The notes under the pieces were generated by a model that did not search any database, was not told the origin of the DNA, and was given only the letters and a program-made list of their open reading frames with translations. Position numbers and translations under genes: made by a program. 64,000 nt of DNA from Wenxinia saemankumensis (GTDB lineage: Bacteria > Pseudomonadota > Alphaproteobacteria > Rhodobacterales > Rhodobacteraceae). Shown here piece by piece: positions 27,015 to 36,158 of this stretch; the stretch's first letter is position 1; each line of letters starts with the position of its first letter. The DNA lies in assembly GCF_900141735.1 (NCBI RefSeq), contig NZ_FQYO01000004.1, forward strand, positions 372,001-436,000, given 5' to 3'.

Positions 27015-30000
27015 TCAGGCGCGGAACGTATGTACCGCCTCCGGACCCGTCAAGGCAGCCATCGCGCGCGCCCACGCGCCGCGTACCAGATGTTGCGGCA
27101 GCACCATCAGCGCGCCGGTCCGGGTCCAGAGGATCGCCGTCTCGACCGCGCGCCCGGGAAAGACCTGGGTCAGGGCGTGGTCGTAGGCCCCCATCTGCCG
27201 CAGCACGCCTTCCGGCACGTCCTCCGGGGCGCCGGGGACGAGCCGGTTGGTCTTGTAGTCGACGGCGAGGATGCGGTCCTCCGACACGATCAGCCGGTCC
27301 ACCGTGCCGACGATCCGCCGCCCGCCCGGGGCGGGGGCGCTGAGCGGTGCCTCGACCAGCGCGCCGGCGGCGAAGAGCGGGGCCAGGTCCGGCCGACCCG
27401 TCAGGGCCGCCACCTCGGCCACCAGCGCGGCGGGATCGACGGAAGCGGCGGCGTCGGGATGCGCCTCGATCAGCGACAGGCCCATGGCGGGCCGGTCCGC
27501 CTCGGCGATTTCGGGCAGCACTTCGAGCAGCATGTGAACGAGGCGCCCGAGCGCCAGCGCCGTCTCGCCCTCGGCCCCGTCCGTCTCGCCCGGCAGCACC
27601 TTCGCCCCGCCGAGATCGGACGGCGAGAGCAGCGCCGGACGCGGCGGCACGGGCGCGGGGCCGTAGGCTGGCGGCGGGGGCAGGGGGCGCGCGGCGGGGC
27701 CGGGCGCGTCGTCCATCGGCAGGTCGTCCCAGTCGGCGCGCTGGGCCCGCAGGCCCGGCCCGACCGGGGTGGCGTGATCCACCGCCCCGCCATGCCGCAT
27801 CCCGTCCGAGACCATGCCGTGCCAGGATCCCTCGCCCTCCTTGGCGTCCCCGGCGGCGCAGACGATCAGCCAGCTCTCCGCCCGCGTCATCGCGACGTAT
27901 AGCAGGCGGCGCCGCTCCTCCTCCTGCGCGGCCTGGCGTTCGGCCCGGGCGGCGGCGATCTCGGGCGGCATCTCGTCGACGGTCCCGGCCCAGACCGGGG
28001 CCTCTCCCAGCATCAGCGCGCGGCCCGTCTTCGGTGCCTGCGGCGTGGCGCAGTCCGGCAGGACGACGATCGGCGCCTCGAGTCCCTTCGACCCGTGGAC
28101 GGTCATCACGCGCAGCTGCCGCCCCGCCCCCTCGGACTGGCGCTTGACCGTCACGTCCTCGGCGTCGAGCCATTCGAGGAATCCGGTGAGCGACGGCACG
28201 CCCCGCCGCTCGTAGGCGAGGGCCTGCGACAGCAGCTGGTCGATCCCGTCCTCGGCCTCCGGCCCCAGCCGGGCGAGCAGGCGGCGGCGTCCGTCATGGC
28301 GCAGCAGCAGCCGGTTCAGAAGGTCGAAGGGCCGCAGGAAGTCGGCCCGGTCCCGCAGGTCGTCGAGGATGCGCAGCGCCTCGCAGGGGGTCGCGCGCAG
28401 CCGCTGCCAGAGCGTGCTCCGCCGCCCGGCGGCGAGACGGTAGAGCTGCCCCTCGTCCCAGCCGAAGAGGGGCGAGCGCAGGGCCGCGGCAAGCGAGAGG
28501 TTGTCATCGGCGAGCGAGAGGAACCGCAGCACGGCGACGAGGTCGCGCACGGCGAGCTCGGCCATCAGCTTCAGCCGGTCGGCCCCGGCCACGTCCAGCC
28601 CCGCCGCCTTGCAGGCGCGGATGATGTGCCCGAAGAGGCCGGATTGGCGCCCCCGGACCAGGATCAGGATGTCGCCCTCTGTCACCCGGCGCCGCCGCAT
28701 GCCCGACTTCGTCTCGACGGGCAGCGTCTCCTCGCGCGTCATCCGCAGGATCTCGGCGGCCAACGCCTCGGCCAGCACGACCTTGGGATCGCTCCGGCCC
28801 AGCCGGTCGAGCGGGGCGAACCAGGGCGGCTCCTCCTCCTTCTCGGGCTTGGGCACGGCGGGCCAGAGGTCGACCCGGCCGGGCATCGCGTCCCTGAAGG
28901 CTAGGTGTTCGGGCGGATCGCCGATCCCGTCCGAGCGCCCCTCGCGGAACGTGTCGTCGACGAGGCGCAGGATCTCCTGCGCGGAGCGGAAGGACCAGAT
29001 CAGCCCGACGCTCTCGAGCCGCGCCCCCGCCTCGGCCAGCCGCGCCTCGAAATGCGCGCGCGCCGCGTCGAAGCCGGCCGTGTCGGCGCCCTGGAAGGAA
29101 TAGATCGACTGCTTGCGGTCGCCGACGACGAAGATCGTCCGCCCGGATCCCTGCGCGCCGTCCCCGGCGGTGAACTCGCGCGCCAGCTCCTTGACCACGG
29201 CCCATTGCGCCGGCGAGGTGTCCTGGCTCTCGTCGACGAGGATGTGGTCGATCCCGCCGTCGAGCCGGTAGAGCACCCAGTCGCAGACCCGGGGGTCGGT
29301 CAGCAGGGCGCGGGTACGCGCGATCAGGTCGTCGAAATCCACCAGGCCGGCGGCCAGCTTGGCGTCCTCGTAGCGGCGCAGGAACTCGGTGCCGAAGCGC
29401 AGGACGGTCGCGGTCCGCTCGGCGGCGAGAAGGCGCAGCCGCGTCTCGCGCGCCGCGGCGACACGCTCCATCAGGTCGTCGAGATCCCCGGCCATCTCGG
29501 GATGGGCCTCGCGGATCTTCTTGGTCGGGATCTTGCCCGTCTTGGCGCCGAAAGGCACCGCCGCCTTCGCTCCGGTGAGTAGGCAGCCCTCGAGGATCGG
29601 CAGATCCTCGGCCCCAGGCTCGGCCGCGACCCGCGACAGCGTGGCGGCGAGCGCGAGGTCGGTCTTCGAGCCGGCCGCGCAGGCCGCCGCCACCCGCCGC
29701 AGCAGATCGCCGTCGCCGGGGGCGAGCGTGCGGGCGACCAGGGCCTCCAAGCTCTCGCCGGGGGCGAGGCCCAGCGCCCGGCGCAGGCCGTCCTCGTCCG
29801 GGGCGGCGGCGATCGCCTCGCGCATGCCGGTCACGGTGCCGAGGATCGCCGAAAGATCCTCGTCCGAGACGAGGCCGGCGACACCCGCGACCAGGTCCGG
29901 CACCTCCACCGCCATCTCGTCGGCGATCCCGGCCATGAGAAGGTCGGCCTCGCGCTCCTCCATCTCGGCGAATTGCGGCGACAGGCCCGCCTCCATCGGG

Positions 30001-30401
30001 AAGCGGCGCAGGATCGAGGCGCAGAAGGCGTGGATCGTCTGGATCCGCAGGCCGCCCGGCGTCTCGATCGCGCGGGCGAAGAGCCGGCGGGCGGCGGCGA
30101 GGCGCTGGCCGTCCATTCCGCCCTCGACGCCCAGATCCTGCAGCGCGCGCGCCAGCTCGCCCCCCGGCAGCATCGCCCAGCGGCCCAGCCGCTCGAAGAG
30201 GCGGTTCTGCATCTCACTCGCCGCCGCCTTGGTATAGGTCAGGCAGAGGATGTGCTGCGGGTTCGTCCCCGCCAGCAGCAGCCGGGCCACGCGGTCGGTC
30301 AGGACGCGGGTCTTGCCCGAGCCGGCATTGGCCTCCACCCAGGTCGAGGCGGCGGGATCGGCGGCGCGGACCTGCCGCTCGGTGGCGTCGTTCCGCGTCA
30401 T
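27015..30401 (-). CDS. addA: double-strand break repair helicase AddA
   Basis: UvrD-type helicase-nuclease of the AddAB complex, which resects double-strand breaks and loads RecA. About 1,128 residues. Walker [24 protein letters not shown] (21-43), motif Ia [17 protein letters not shown] and [14 protein letters not shown] (motif II), [14 protein letters not shown] (motif III), [15 protein letters not shown] (motif V) and [13 protein letters not shown] (motif VI). The C-terminal RecB-type nuclease has [20 protein letters not shown] near residue 1047. ATG 30401 overlaps the addB stop (ATGA). The frame is open for another 2.2 kb upstream, but that part is antiparallel shadow of addB. Confidence 0.96.
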   Translation of the reverse strand: MTRNDATERQVRAADPAASTWVEANAGSGKTRVLTDRVARLLLAGTNPQHILCLTYTKAAASEMQNRLFERLGRWAMLPGGELARALQDLGVEGGMDGQRLAAARRLFARAIETPGGLRIQTIHAFCASILRRFPMEAGLSPQFAEMEEREADLLMAGIADEMAVEVPDLVAGVAGLVSDEDLSAILGTVTGMREAIAAAPDEDGLRRALGLAPGESLEALVARTLAPGDGDLLRRVAAACAAGSKTDLALAATLSRVAAEPGAEDLPILEGCLLTGAKAAVPFGAKTGKIPTKKIREAHPEMAGDLDDLMERVAAARETRLRLLAAERTATVLRFGTEFLRRYEDAKLAAGLVDFDDLIARTRALLTDPRVCDWVLYRLDGGIDHILVDESQDTSPAQWAVVKELAREFTAGDGAQGSGRTIFVVGDRKQSIYSFQGADTAGFDAARAHFEARLAEAGARLESVGLIWSFRSAQEILRLVDDTFREGRSDGIGDPPEHLAFRDAMPGRVDLWPAVPKPEKEEEPPWFAPLDRLGRSDPKVVLAEALAAEILRMTREETLPVETKSGMRRRRVTEGDILILVRGRQSGLFGHIIRACKAAGLDVAGADRLKLMAELAVRDLVAVLRFLSLADDNLSLAAALRSPLFGWDEGQLYRLAAGRRSTLWQRLRATPCEALRILDDLRDRADFLRPFDLLNRLLLRHDGRRRLLARLGPEAEDGIDQLLSQALAYERRGVPSLTGFLEWLDAEDVTVKRQSEGAGRQLRVMTVHGSKGLEAPIVVLPDCATPQAPKTGRALMLGEAPVWAGTVDEMPPEIAAARAERQAAQEEERRRLLYVAMTRAESWLIVCAAGDAKEGEGSWHGMVSDGMRHGGAVDHATPVGPGLRAQRADWDDLPMDDAPGPAARPLPPPPAYGPAPVPPRPALLSPSDLGGAKVLPGETDGAEGETALALGRLVHMLLEVLPEIAEADRPAMGLSLIEAHPDAAASVDPAALVAEVAALTGRPDLAPLFAAGALVEAPLSAPAPGGRRIVGTVDRLIVSEDRILAVDYKTNRLVPGAPEDVPEGVLRQMGAYDHALTQVFPGRAVETAILWTRTGALMVLPQHLVRGAWARAMAALTGPEAVHTFRA

Positions 30402-33346
30402 GGCGGATCCTCCCCCCGCGCCACGTCCACCGGGCGGGGCGTGTCCGTATCCTCCCACTCGCCGCGACGGGCGAGATGGTCGTGATCGCCGCTCTCCCAC
30501 GCCCATTGCGGCGCGATCCGCGCGGTGTAGCCGCGGGTCGGGCTTTGCCAGGCGCCCACCAGCTCGACCAGCCGGTCCCAGGTGTCGTGATCCTCGAGCG
30601 GGGCCTCGACCTCGCCCGGCTTCGCGCCGAGGCCGATATAGGCCGCGCCCGCCGTGCGGTATCCGTCGAGGCCCGGAAACGCGCCGCGGTCCAGCATCGC
30701 CGCCTCGATGAGCAGCTGCTTCTCGAAGGCGATCTGCGCGTTCTTCGTCGGGGGGGCGCCGGTCTTGTAATCGTAGATCCAGGCCCCGCCCGCGCCGTCG
30801 GTGTCGATCCGGTCGGCCTTGGCCACGATCTCGACCCCCAGCCCGGCGAGCGGCGCGCGGCCCGTGATCTCCAGATGCGCGGGCGCGCCGCGGACGCGGC
30901 GGGCCACTTCGTCGGCGAGCCAGGCGGCGGCGATGCGCCGGAACCGGGCGAGCCAGACCTGCCGCACGGTCGGCCAGGGGCAGACCTCGTCCAGCACGCG
31001 GGCGGCGGTGTCGAGCAACCGCGCGCGCGCATCGGGCGCGGCGGGATCGGTGCCCTCGCGGACGAACCGTTCGAGGACGGCGTGCAGTGCGGTGCCCCGG
31101 TCGCGGGCATCGGGCGATTGCCGCAGCGGGCCGAGCGGGTAGAGGCCGAGGATCTTGCGCGCGTAGAGCGCGTAGGGATCGCGGATCAGCGCCGCGATGT
31201 CCGAGACCGACAGCCGGTCCGGCCGCGCCTCCACCGGAACGACCGGCGAGGGACGGGGCGCGGGATCGACGCGGGCCGGTGGCACCGACAGCGCGGCGGC
31301 GCGGGCCAGCCACCCGGCCCCGCGGTCCCGCATCGCCTCCAGCGCCCGCGGGCCGTCCTGTTCCGGCAGCCCGCCGATCAGCGTGACGATCCGGTTCAGC
31401 CAGCGCGAGGGCACCGTCTGCGCCTCGTCCGTGCGCAGGGCGCGGGTGAACCACACCTCCTCCGCCGCGGCGGCCTGGGTGAAGTCGTGGGCCGAGAGGC
31501 CGACCTGCCGCTCGGGCGAGAGCAGGCCCGCCTCGCGGCGCAGCTGCCGGTTCAGCCAGGGATCGGGGGCGGGGACGGGCGGCCAGACCCCGTCGACGAG
31601 CCCGCCGAGGATCACCAGCGGCGCCGTCTCGACCCGCGCCTCGAGCGTGCCGCGGATCAGGACGAGCGGATGCCCGTCCTCGCCGCCCCGCACCTCGCCC
31701 CGCGACAGGATCCCGTCGGCGAGCGCGCGGTAATCGGCGGGGGACACGGTGCCGCCCGCCTCGGCATGGCGGGCGAACTCGGCCATCCGCGCCCGCGCCT
31801 CGCGCCCCGCCGGACCGGCCCAGAGCTCGTCCGGCGCGGCGCCGTCCGGCCCGGCGACCAGCGCCTCGGCCGCGGCGAGGTGGCGGGCGATGTGCGCCTC
31901 GACCGGCGCGGGATCGGCCGCCGCGAGCGGCCCGGTCACGTCCGCGATCCAGTCGGCCCAGCCGGGCGCCTCGGCCGAATGGGCCGTCAGCGCGGCGCGA
32001 TCGGGGAATGGGGGGCCGTCCTTGCGGATCCGCACCTCGAGTCGCTGGGTGGCAAGGACGTGATCCCCCCGCGCCCCGCCGCGCACGACCAGCGGATGCT
32101 TCAGCAGGGCCAGCAGGTCGGCGGCGGCGAGGCGCCGCCCCATCAGCCCGGCCACCTGCCGCAGCAGCCGCCCCGGCGCGGTCAGCGGCAACGGCGTGCC
32201 CGCGCTGTCGTCCACCGCGATGTCCCAGCGGTCCAGCGCCGCCGCGACCTGCCGGGTCAGCACCCGGTCGGGGGTGACAAGGATCGTCTTCGTCCCCGCC
32301 TCCACCGCCGCGCGGATCCGCAGGGCGATCGTCTCGGACTCCGCCCGGGGCGAGGGCGCCTCGAGCAGGGTGATCCGCGCCGTGGCGGCGGCGAGATCCC
32401 CCAGCCCCGGCGCCTCGGCCAGCCACTGATCGGTCACGGGCGCGGGCCGCAGCGCCAGCGAGATCAGGCGGTTGCGGGCCGGGTCGGGCGGCGCGGCCTC
32501 GGTCCAGGCGGGCAGGGCGACGGGGGCGAGGTCCAGCCGCGCGGCGAGCGCGGCGGTGCGGTACTGGGGATGATCCTCGCCGCTCTCGGAATCGCCCGGA
32601 TCGGACAGCCGGTCCCACACGTCGCCCGGCAGGTCGGGATCGTGCCCCGGCAGGATCGCCGCGCCCTGCGGCAGGCGGCAGACCGCCTCGATCAGCGCCG
32701 CCGTTGTCCCGCGCGAGCCGGTGGAGCCGACGACCAGCATCGGCCCCTCGGGCGATTCGGCGGCCCAGCGCGCGGCCAGCGTCTCGACCTGGCGGCGCAG
32801 GCGCAGCGCCTCGGTCGGGGCGGCGCTCTCGCCGTCCATCCAGTGCGCGGCGATGTCGAGGAAGCGGAGCGTGCGGTCCCAGTGGCCCGACAGGTCCCCG
32901 GTCTCGAGCGCGGAGAGCGCGGCGGCGGGCACGCCCTCGTCATGCATCTCGTCGGCCAGCCGGGCGAGGCTGTCGGCCAGATCGTAGAGCGCGGTGCGCG
33001 GCGCGATCCGTCCGTCCGCGGCGAGCAGGCGGCCGACCAGCTGCGACAGTTCCAGCCGCCGGCGCACCGGCGAGACGGGCGGGCGCGGATCGCCGGTGAG
33101 CGGCGCGGTGGCGAGGTCGGCGATGGTGCGGATGCGCGGCAGCAGCCGGGCGGGGCCGTCGGCCCAGGCGGCCGCGACCGCGCGGGCCATGCGGCGCGAA
33201 TTGGCGAGGATGGTGACACGCGACAGGGCGGCGGGGTCGCCGGAGGGCAGGCGCGCCTCGAGCCCGCGCCGGATCTCGGCCGGTCCGTCGATTCCCGCCG
33301 GCAGGGTGAAGAGCCGCGGCTCCCCGGGGGCGAAGGGGCCGGTCAT
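30398..33346 (-). CDS. addB: double-strand break repair protein AddB
   Basis: Partner of AddA. 982 residues, of the alphaproteobacterial AddB type with an inactivated helicase-like body and a C-terminal PD-(D/E)xK nuclease: AWIYDYKTGAPPTKNAQIAFEKQLLIEA near residue 855. I do not see a Walker A, nor the four-cysteine iron-sulfur cluster of Firmicutes AddB; only scattered Cys are present. ATG 33346 (MTGPFAPGEPRLFTLPAGID) overlaps the tsaE stop by 4 nt and the gene overlaps addA by 4 nt, so tsaE-addB-addA are translated as a chain. Confidence 0.95.
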   Translation of the reverse strand: MTGPFAPGEPRLFTLPAGIDGPAEIRRGLEARLPSGDPAALSRVTILANSRRMARAVAAAWADGPARLLPRIRTIADLATAPLTGDPRPPVSPVRRRLELSQLVGRLLAADGRIAPRTALYDLADSLARLADEMHDEGVPAAALSALETGDLSGHWDRTLRFLDIAAHWMDGESAAPTEALRLRRQVETLAARWAAESPEGPMLVVGSTGSRGTTAALIEAVCRLPQGAAILPGHDPDLPGDVWDRLSDPGDSESGEDHPQYRTAALAARLDLAPVALPAWTEAAPPDPARNRLISLALRPAPVTDQWLAEAPGLGDLAAATARITLLEAPSPRAESETIALRIRAAVEAGTKTILVTPDRVLTRQVAAALDRWDIAVDDSAGTPLPLTAPGRLLRQVAGLMGRRLAAADLLALLKHPLVVRGGARGDHVLATQRLEVRIRKDGPPFPDRAALTAHSAEAPGWADWIADVTGPLAAADPAPVEAHIARHLAAAEALVAGPDGAAPDELWAGPAGREARARMAEFARHAEAGGTVSPADYRALADGILSRGEVRGGEDGHPLVLIRGTLEARVETAPLVILGGLVDGVWPPVPAPDPWLNRQLRREAGLLSPERQVGLSAHDFTQAAAAEEVWFTRALRTDEAQTVPSRWLNRIVTLIGGLPEQDGPRALEAMRDRGAGWLARAAALSVPPARVDPAPRPSPVVPVEARPDRLSVSDIAALIRDPYALYARKILGLYPLGPLRQSPDARDRGTALHAVLERFVREGTDPAAPDARARLLDTAARVLDEVCPWPTVRQVWLARFRRIAAAWLADEVARRVRGAPAHLEITGRAPLAGLGVEIVAKADRIDTDGAGGAWIYDYKTGAPPTKNAQIAFEKQLLIEAAMLDRGAFPGLDGYRTAGAAYIGLGAKPGEVEAPLEDHDTWDRLVELVGAWQSPTRGYTARIAPQWAWESGDHDHLARRGEWEDTDTPRPVDVARGEDPP

Positions 33347-33801
33347 GCCAGCGCCGCCAGCCGGTCGGACCAGGCACCGGGGGCGTCGATGCGTACCGAG
33401 TGCCCGTCCGCCTCGGCGGCGAAACCGAGGCGCAGCGCCCCGGCGGGCAGCGCCGTACCCAGCCGCTCGGGCCATTCGACGAGGACGATCGCCGTCCCGA
33501 AGGCCTCGCCGAGACCGAGTTCCAGCACCTCGTCGGGATGGCCGAGCCGGTAGAGATCGGCGTGCCAGATCTCGCACTCCCCGTCGTCGTAGGTCTGCAC
33601 GAGGGTGAAGGTCGGCGAGGGCACCTCGGCCGTCTCGTCCCCCAGACGCGCGCGGATCAGGGCGCGCGCGAAGGATGTCTTGCCGGCGCCGACCGGCCCC
33701 TCCAGCAGCAGAACGTCGCCCGCCCGCAGCGCCGGGGCGATCCGCCGGGCGAGGGCCCGGGTGTCGGTTTCGTCGGGGAGGGGGAGGGGGCCGGGACGCA
33801 T
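33343..33801 (-). CDS. tsaE: tRNA t6A synthesis ATPase TsaE
   Basis: ATPase that works with TsaB, TsaC and TsaD to form threonylcarbamoyl-A37 in tRNA. 152 residues. Walker A LLLEGPVGAGKTSFARALIR (31-50), EVPSPTFTLVQTYD (switch), IWHADLYRLGHPDEVLELGL and VLVEWPERLG. First gene of the addBA-trxA operon. tsaD, its pathway partner, is elsewhere in this window at about 46-47 kb. Confidence 0.96.
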   Translation of the reverse strand: MRPGPLPLPDETDTRALARRIAPALRAGDVLLLEGPVGAGKTSFARALIRARLGDETAEVPSPTFTLVQTYDDGECEIWHADLYRLGHPDEVLELGLGEAFGTAIVLVEWPERLGTALPAGALRLGFAAEADGHSVRIDAPGAWSDRLAALA

Positions 33802-34396
33802 CGGGCCGACCCTATCCCGCCCCGGGCGCGGGGGGGAAGGGGGCGCGGCGGCCTCCCTCCGCGGGACGGGATCGCGCGGCGCTTTCCGTGGGCGGAACGG
33901 GCCGCGGGCGTCGGGGGGACGGGTCGGAGGGGTCGGCTCCCGTGACGACGGGTCCGCCGATCGTCGCCGGGACCGGGGCGTCCCGAACTGGCTCGGCCGG
34001 GGGGCCGCCCGGCCTGATCCGGGATCCCTCCGGGCGTCCGTCCCGCGCTGCCCCGCGGCCCGGCGGGGGCCGGTCCCGAACCCGGTGGGGGCCCAAGGGG
34101 GCTGTCCGTACCGGACATCGACTCGTCCGGTGCTTGTCGCGGTCCGGGGAAGAAGCCCGGCGGGGGGCCGCTCCCGAACCCGGCGAGGGCTCGCCGTCCG
34201 TACCGGACATCGGCACGTCCGGTGCTTCCCTGCTGGAGACCGGCCCGTCCGGCGTTCGTCGCGGTCGGGGGGAAAGCCCGGCGGAGGAGTGCGGCAGAGA
34301 AGCCAGGCGGGGACCCGGTGACAGGGGCTTCTGCCCGGCCAGGCGCGCGCGGGGCGTGGCGTCGGTGGGCGGCGGGCGATCGCGCGACGGGCCCGG
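33802..34396. other. 595-bp non-coding gap upstream of tsaE
   Basis: No reading frame here looks like a protein: all are Pro/Arg/Gly-rich GC shadows. It contains the degenerate repeats listed separately and must hold the promoter of the tsaE operon, though I cannot point to clear -35/-10 elements. It is the longest gap in the window. Confidence 0.6.
34075..34285. repeat. degenerate direct repeats with hairpin cores
   Basis: 34104-34135 and 34196-34227 are 32-bp direct copies with two mismatches, 92 bp apart. Each holds ACCGGAC, an 8-nt loop and GTCCGGT, a 7-bp hairpin. Flanking blocks also repeat: CCCGAACCCGG at 34075 and 34172, and a CGTCCGG...GTCGCGGTC...AGCCCGGCGG block at 34124 and about 34246. 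The 92-bp period is not a multiple of three, which argues against coding. Confidence 0.75.
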
Positions 34397-36004
34397 CTAG
34401 CCGTTCCGCCGGACGAAGGTGGCCGGACCGTCGGGCCCCGCCGCCTTGCCCGGGTCCGGCTCCGCCTCCGTCCGGGCCCCCGGGGCCGGGCGGGCGATGC
34501 CGCCCTCGGAGAGGTGGAACCGGGCGAGGATGTCGCCCCGCGGGATCCGCGACAGGTGCAGCTCCGCCGCGCGGCCGTCCTTGCGGCGCAGCGCGATGGG
34601 CGCGCCGCCCGCCGCCGCCACCGGATCGGTGCCGCCCATGCGGCGCAGGGCCGAGACGCCGGTGCACCGCGCCTCCCAGCCCCCGATCTCGTCGGCGAGG
34701 CGCACGTCGTCGAGCGTGTCCGAGGACCGGCCCCAGAGCGTGTCGTAGGCCGTGTTGGTCATCCGTAGCGTCCCGGCGGGAGAGAACACGGCGATCCCGT
34801 CGGGCAGGGCGTCGAGCACGCCGCGCCCGGTCTCGAGCTCGGCGCGGAATCGCCGGGTCTGCCCGATCTCGTCCGAGATGTCCTCGAACAATAGCGCCAG
34901 TGCGCCGCCGGGATGGGGCCGGCCGGTGACGCGCCAGGTCCGGTTGCCGGGCAGCGACCAGCTTTCCGACAGCTGCCCCCGCTCGCCCGCCTCTTCCAGC
35001 GCGTCGAACCGCTCGCGCCAGCTTCGCCAGTCGCGCGGCTCGGGCACGAGGCCGCGGTCGCGGAGCCGGTCGAGCACGTCCCGCAGCGGCGGCCGGCCGG
35101 TCAGGAAGGCGCTGCCGAGGCCCAGCATGTCGTAGGCGGCGGGGTTGAACATCGTCAGCCGCCGGTCGGTGTCGAAGATCAGCAGCCCGACCGACAGCTC
35201 GGCGAAGATGCGCGACATCGTGGTGAGGAATTCCTCGGCCTGGCGCTGGGCGGCGATCACCTGGTCGGCCGGCGTCGCGACGCAGAGCCGGTCGGGCGGC
35301 ACGCTGCGGACATGGACGTCGTACCAGTGTTCCTCCGCCCCCTCGACCAGGCGCAGCCGCCGCGCCGGGCCGCCCGGATCGGGCAGCTGCCTGAACAGTG
35401 CGGCGGGCGGCCAGGCGCCGGGTTCGGCAAGGCCGTCGGCGCGGGCGAGGTAGCTGCGATTGGCCCAGGTCACCTGTCCCTCGGCGTCGAGCCGCCAGAT
35501 CAGCTCCGGCGTCTCCTCCGAGATCAGGCGGAGAAGGTCGACGTCGTCGGACATCGCCTCGAGCGTGGCGGGATGGATCGAGGTCGCCTCGGCGAGGTCG
35601 GGCGAAAGGTCGAGCCGCAGCTTGTCGTCCCACCATTCGACCAGCAGCGGCCCGGTGCCGAACCGGCCCGCCACATGCGCCCGGCCGGGCGGCGCGCCCG
35701 GCTCGGGCAGCTGGGCGGGCAGGCCGGGATAGGACCGGCGCAACCGGGCGACGGCATCGGCCAGCGTGTAGCCGCCGGGGGCTGGCGGACCCGAGCCGCG
35801 CAGGAAGTGCCGCGCCTCCTCCGTCGCGTCGATGAGATCCCCCCGCTCGAAGAGAAGGGCCGTGCCCTCGACCGCTTGCGATGCGGTCCTTCGGACGGAA
35901 GCGGCGGCGGGGGCCCGGCGCCGGGCCAGAAGGAGGACGAGGACCATTCCCGCCAGCCCGGAGAACAGGCCCAGCAGGACCTGATCGACCTCGATCGCCG
36001 CCAT
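34397..36004 (-). CDS. PAS-domain signalling protein without a kinase core
   Basis: 535 residues. One N-terminal transmembrane helix (about 9-28), then PAS-like domains: one around LLRLISEETPELIWRLDAEGQVTWANRSYLARADG, one around AELSVGLLIFDTDRRLTMFNPAAYDMLGL, and one around GVLDALPDGIAVFSPAGTLRMTNTAYDTLWG. The sequence then ends in a Pro/Ala/Glu-rich tail. There is no H-box and no N, G1 or G2 ATP-binding motif, so it is not an intact histidine kinase. ATG 36004 has AGGTGGGG upstream; GTG 36019 is possible. A consensus CtrA box lies 56 bp upstream. Partner and output are unknown. Confidence 0.82.
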   Translation of the reverse strand: MAAIEVDQVLLGLFSGLAGMVLVLLLARRRAPAAASVRRTASQAVEGTALLFERGDLIDATEEARHFLRGSGPPAPGGYTLADAVARLRRSYPGLPAQLPEPGAPPGRAHVAGRFGTGPLLVEWWDDKLRLDLSPDLAEATSIHPATLEAMSDDVDLLRLISEETPELIWRLDAEGQVTWANRSYLARADGLAEPGAWPPAALFRQLPDPGGPARRLRLVEGAEEHWYDVHVRSVPPDRLCVATPADQVIAAQRQAEEFLTTMSRIFAELSVGLLIFDTDRRLTMFNPAAYDMLGLGSAFLTGRPPLRDVLDRLRDRGLVPEPRDWRSWRERFDALEEAGERGQLSESWSLPGNRTWRVTGRPHPGGALALLFEDISDEIGQTRRFRAELETGRGVLDALPDGIAVFSPAGTLRMTNTAYDTLWGRSSDTLDDVRLADEIGGWEARCTGVSALRRMGGTDPVAAAGGAPIALRRKDGRAAELHLSRIPRGDILARFHLSEGGIARPAPGARTEAEPDPGKAAGPDGPATFVRRNG

Positions 36005-36059
36005 GACTTTCAACCCCACCTACCCGCTTGCACCGACCTTCCGATCTGGCACGGAATAC

Positions 36060-36074
36060 TTAATCAGGTGTTAA
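36060..36074. promoter_or_regulatory. full CtrA-type binding site TTAA-N7-TTAA
   Basis: TTAA (36060-36063), seven bases, TTAA (36071-36074) matches the Caulobacter CtrA consensus exactly. It sits 56 bp upstream of the PAS-protein ATG in a genome region where TTAA is very rare. CtrA control is inferred. Confidence 0.6.
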
Positions 36075-36158
36075 CGTCGGCGTGGCGCCGGGGGATGGTG
36101 CCGGGGAATGGCGCCGGGGGCGCGGGCCCGGGGATCCGTCCCGCGCCCGGGGTCAGGA

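Noticed and set aside
30402-32618. Upstream extension of the addA frame to give about 1,867 residues
   Set aside because: The extension overlaps addB in another frame and is low-complexity. The conserved AddA N-terminus begins at 30401.
30476-33553. 1,025-codon open frame on the plus strand opposite addB
   Set aside because: High GC keeps antisense frames open. The product is Arg/Gly/Pro-rich low-complexity with no family motif, while addB on the other strand is clear.
33812-34216. 134-codon frame in the 595-bp gap
   Set aside because: Pro/Arg/Ser-rich composition, no ribosome binding site, and a repeat period out of phase with codons.
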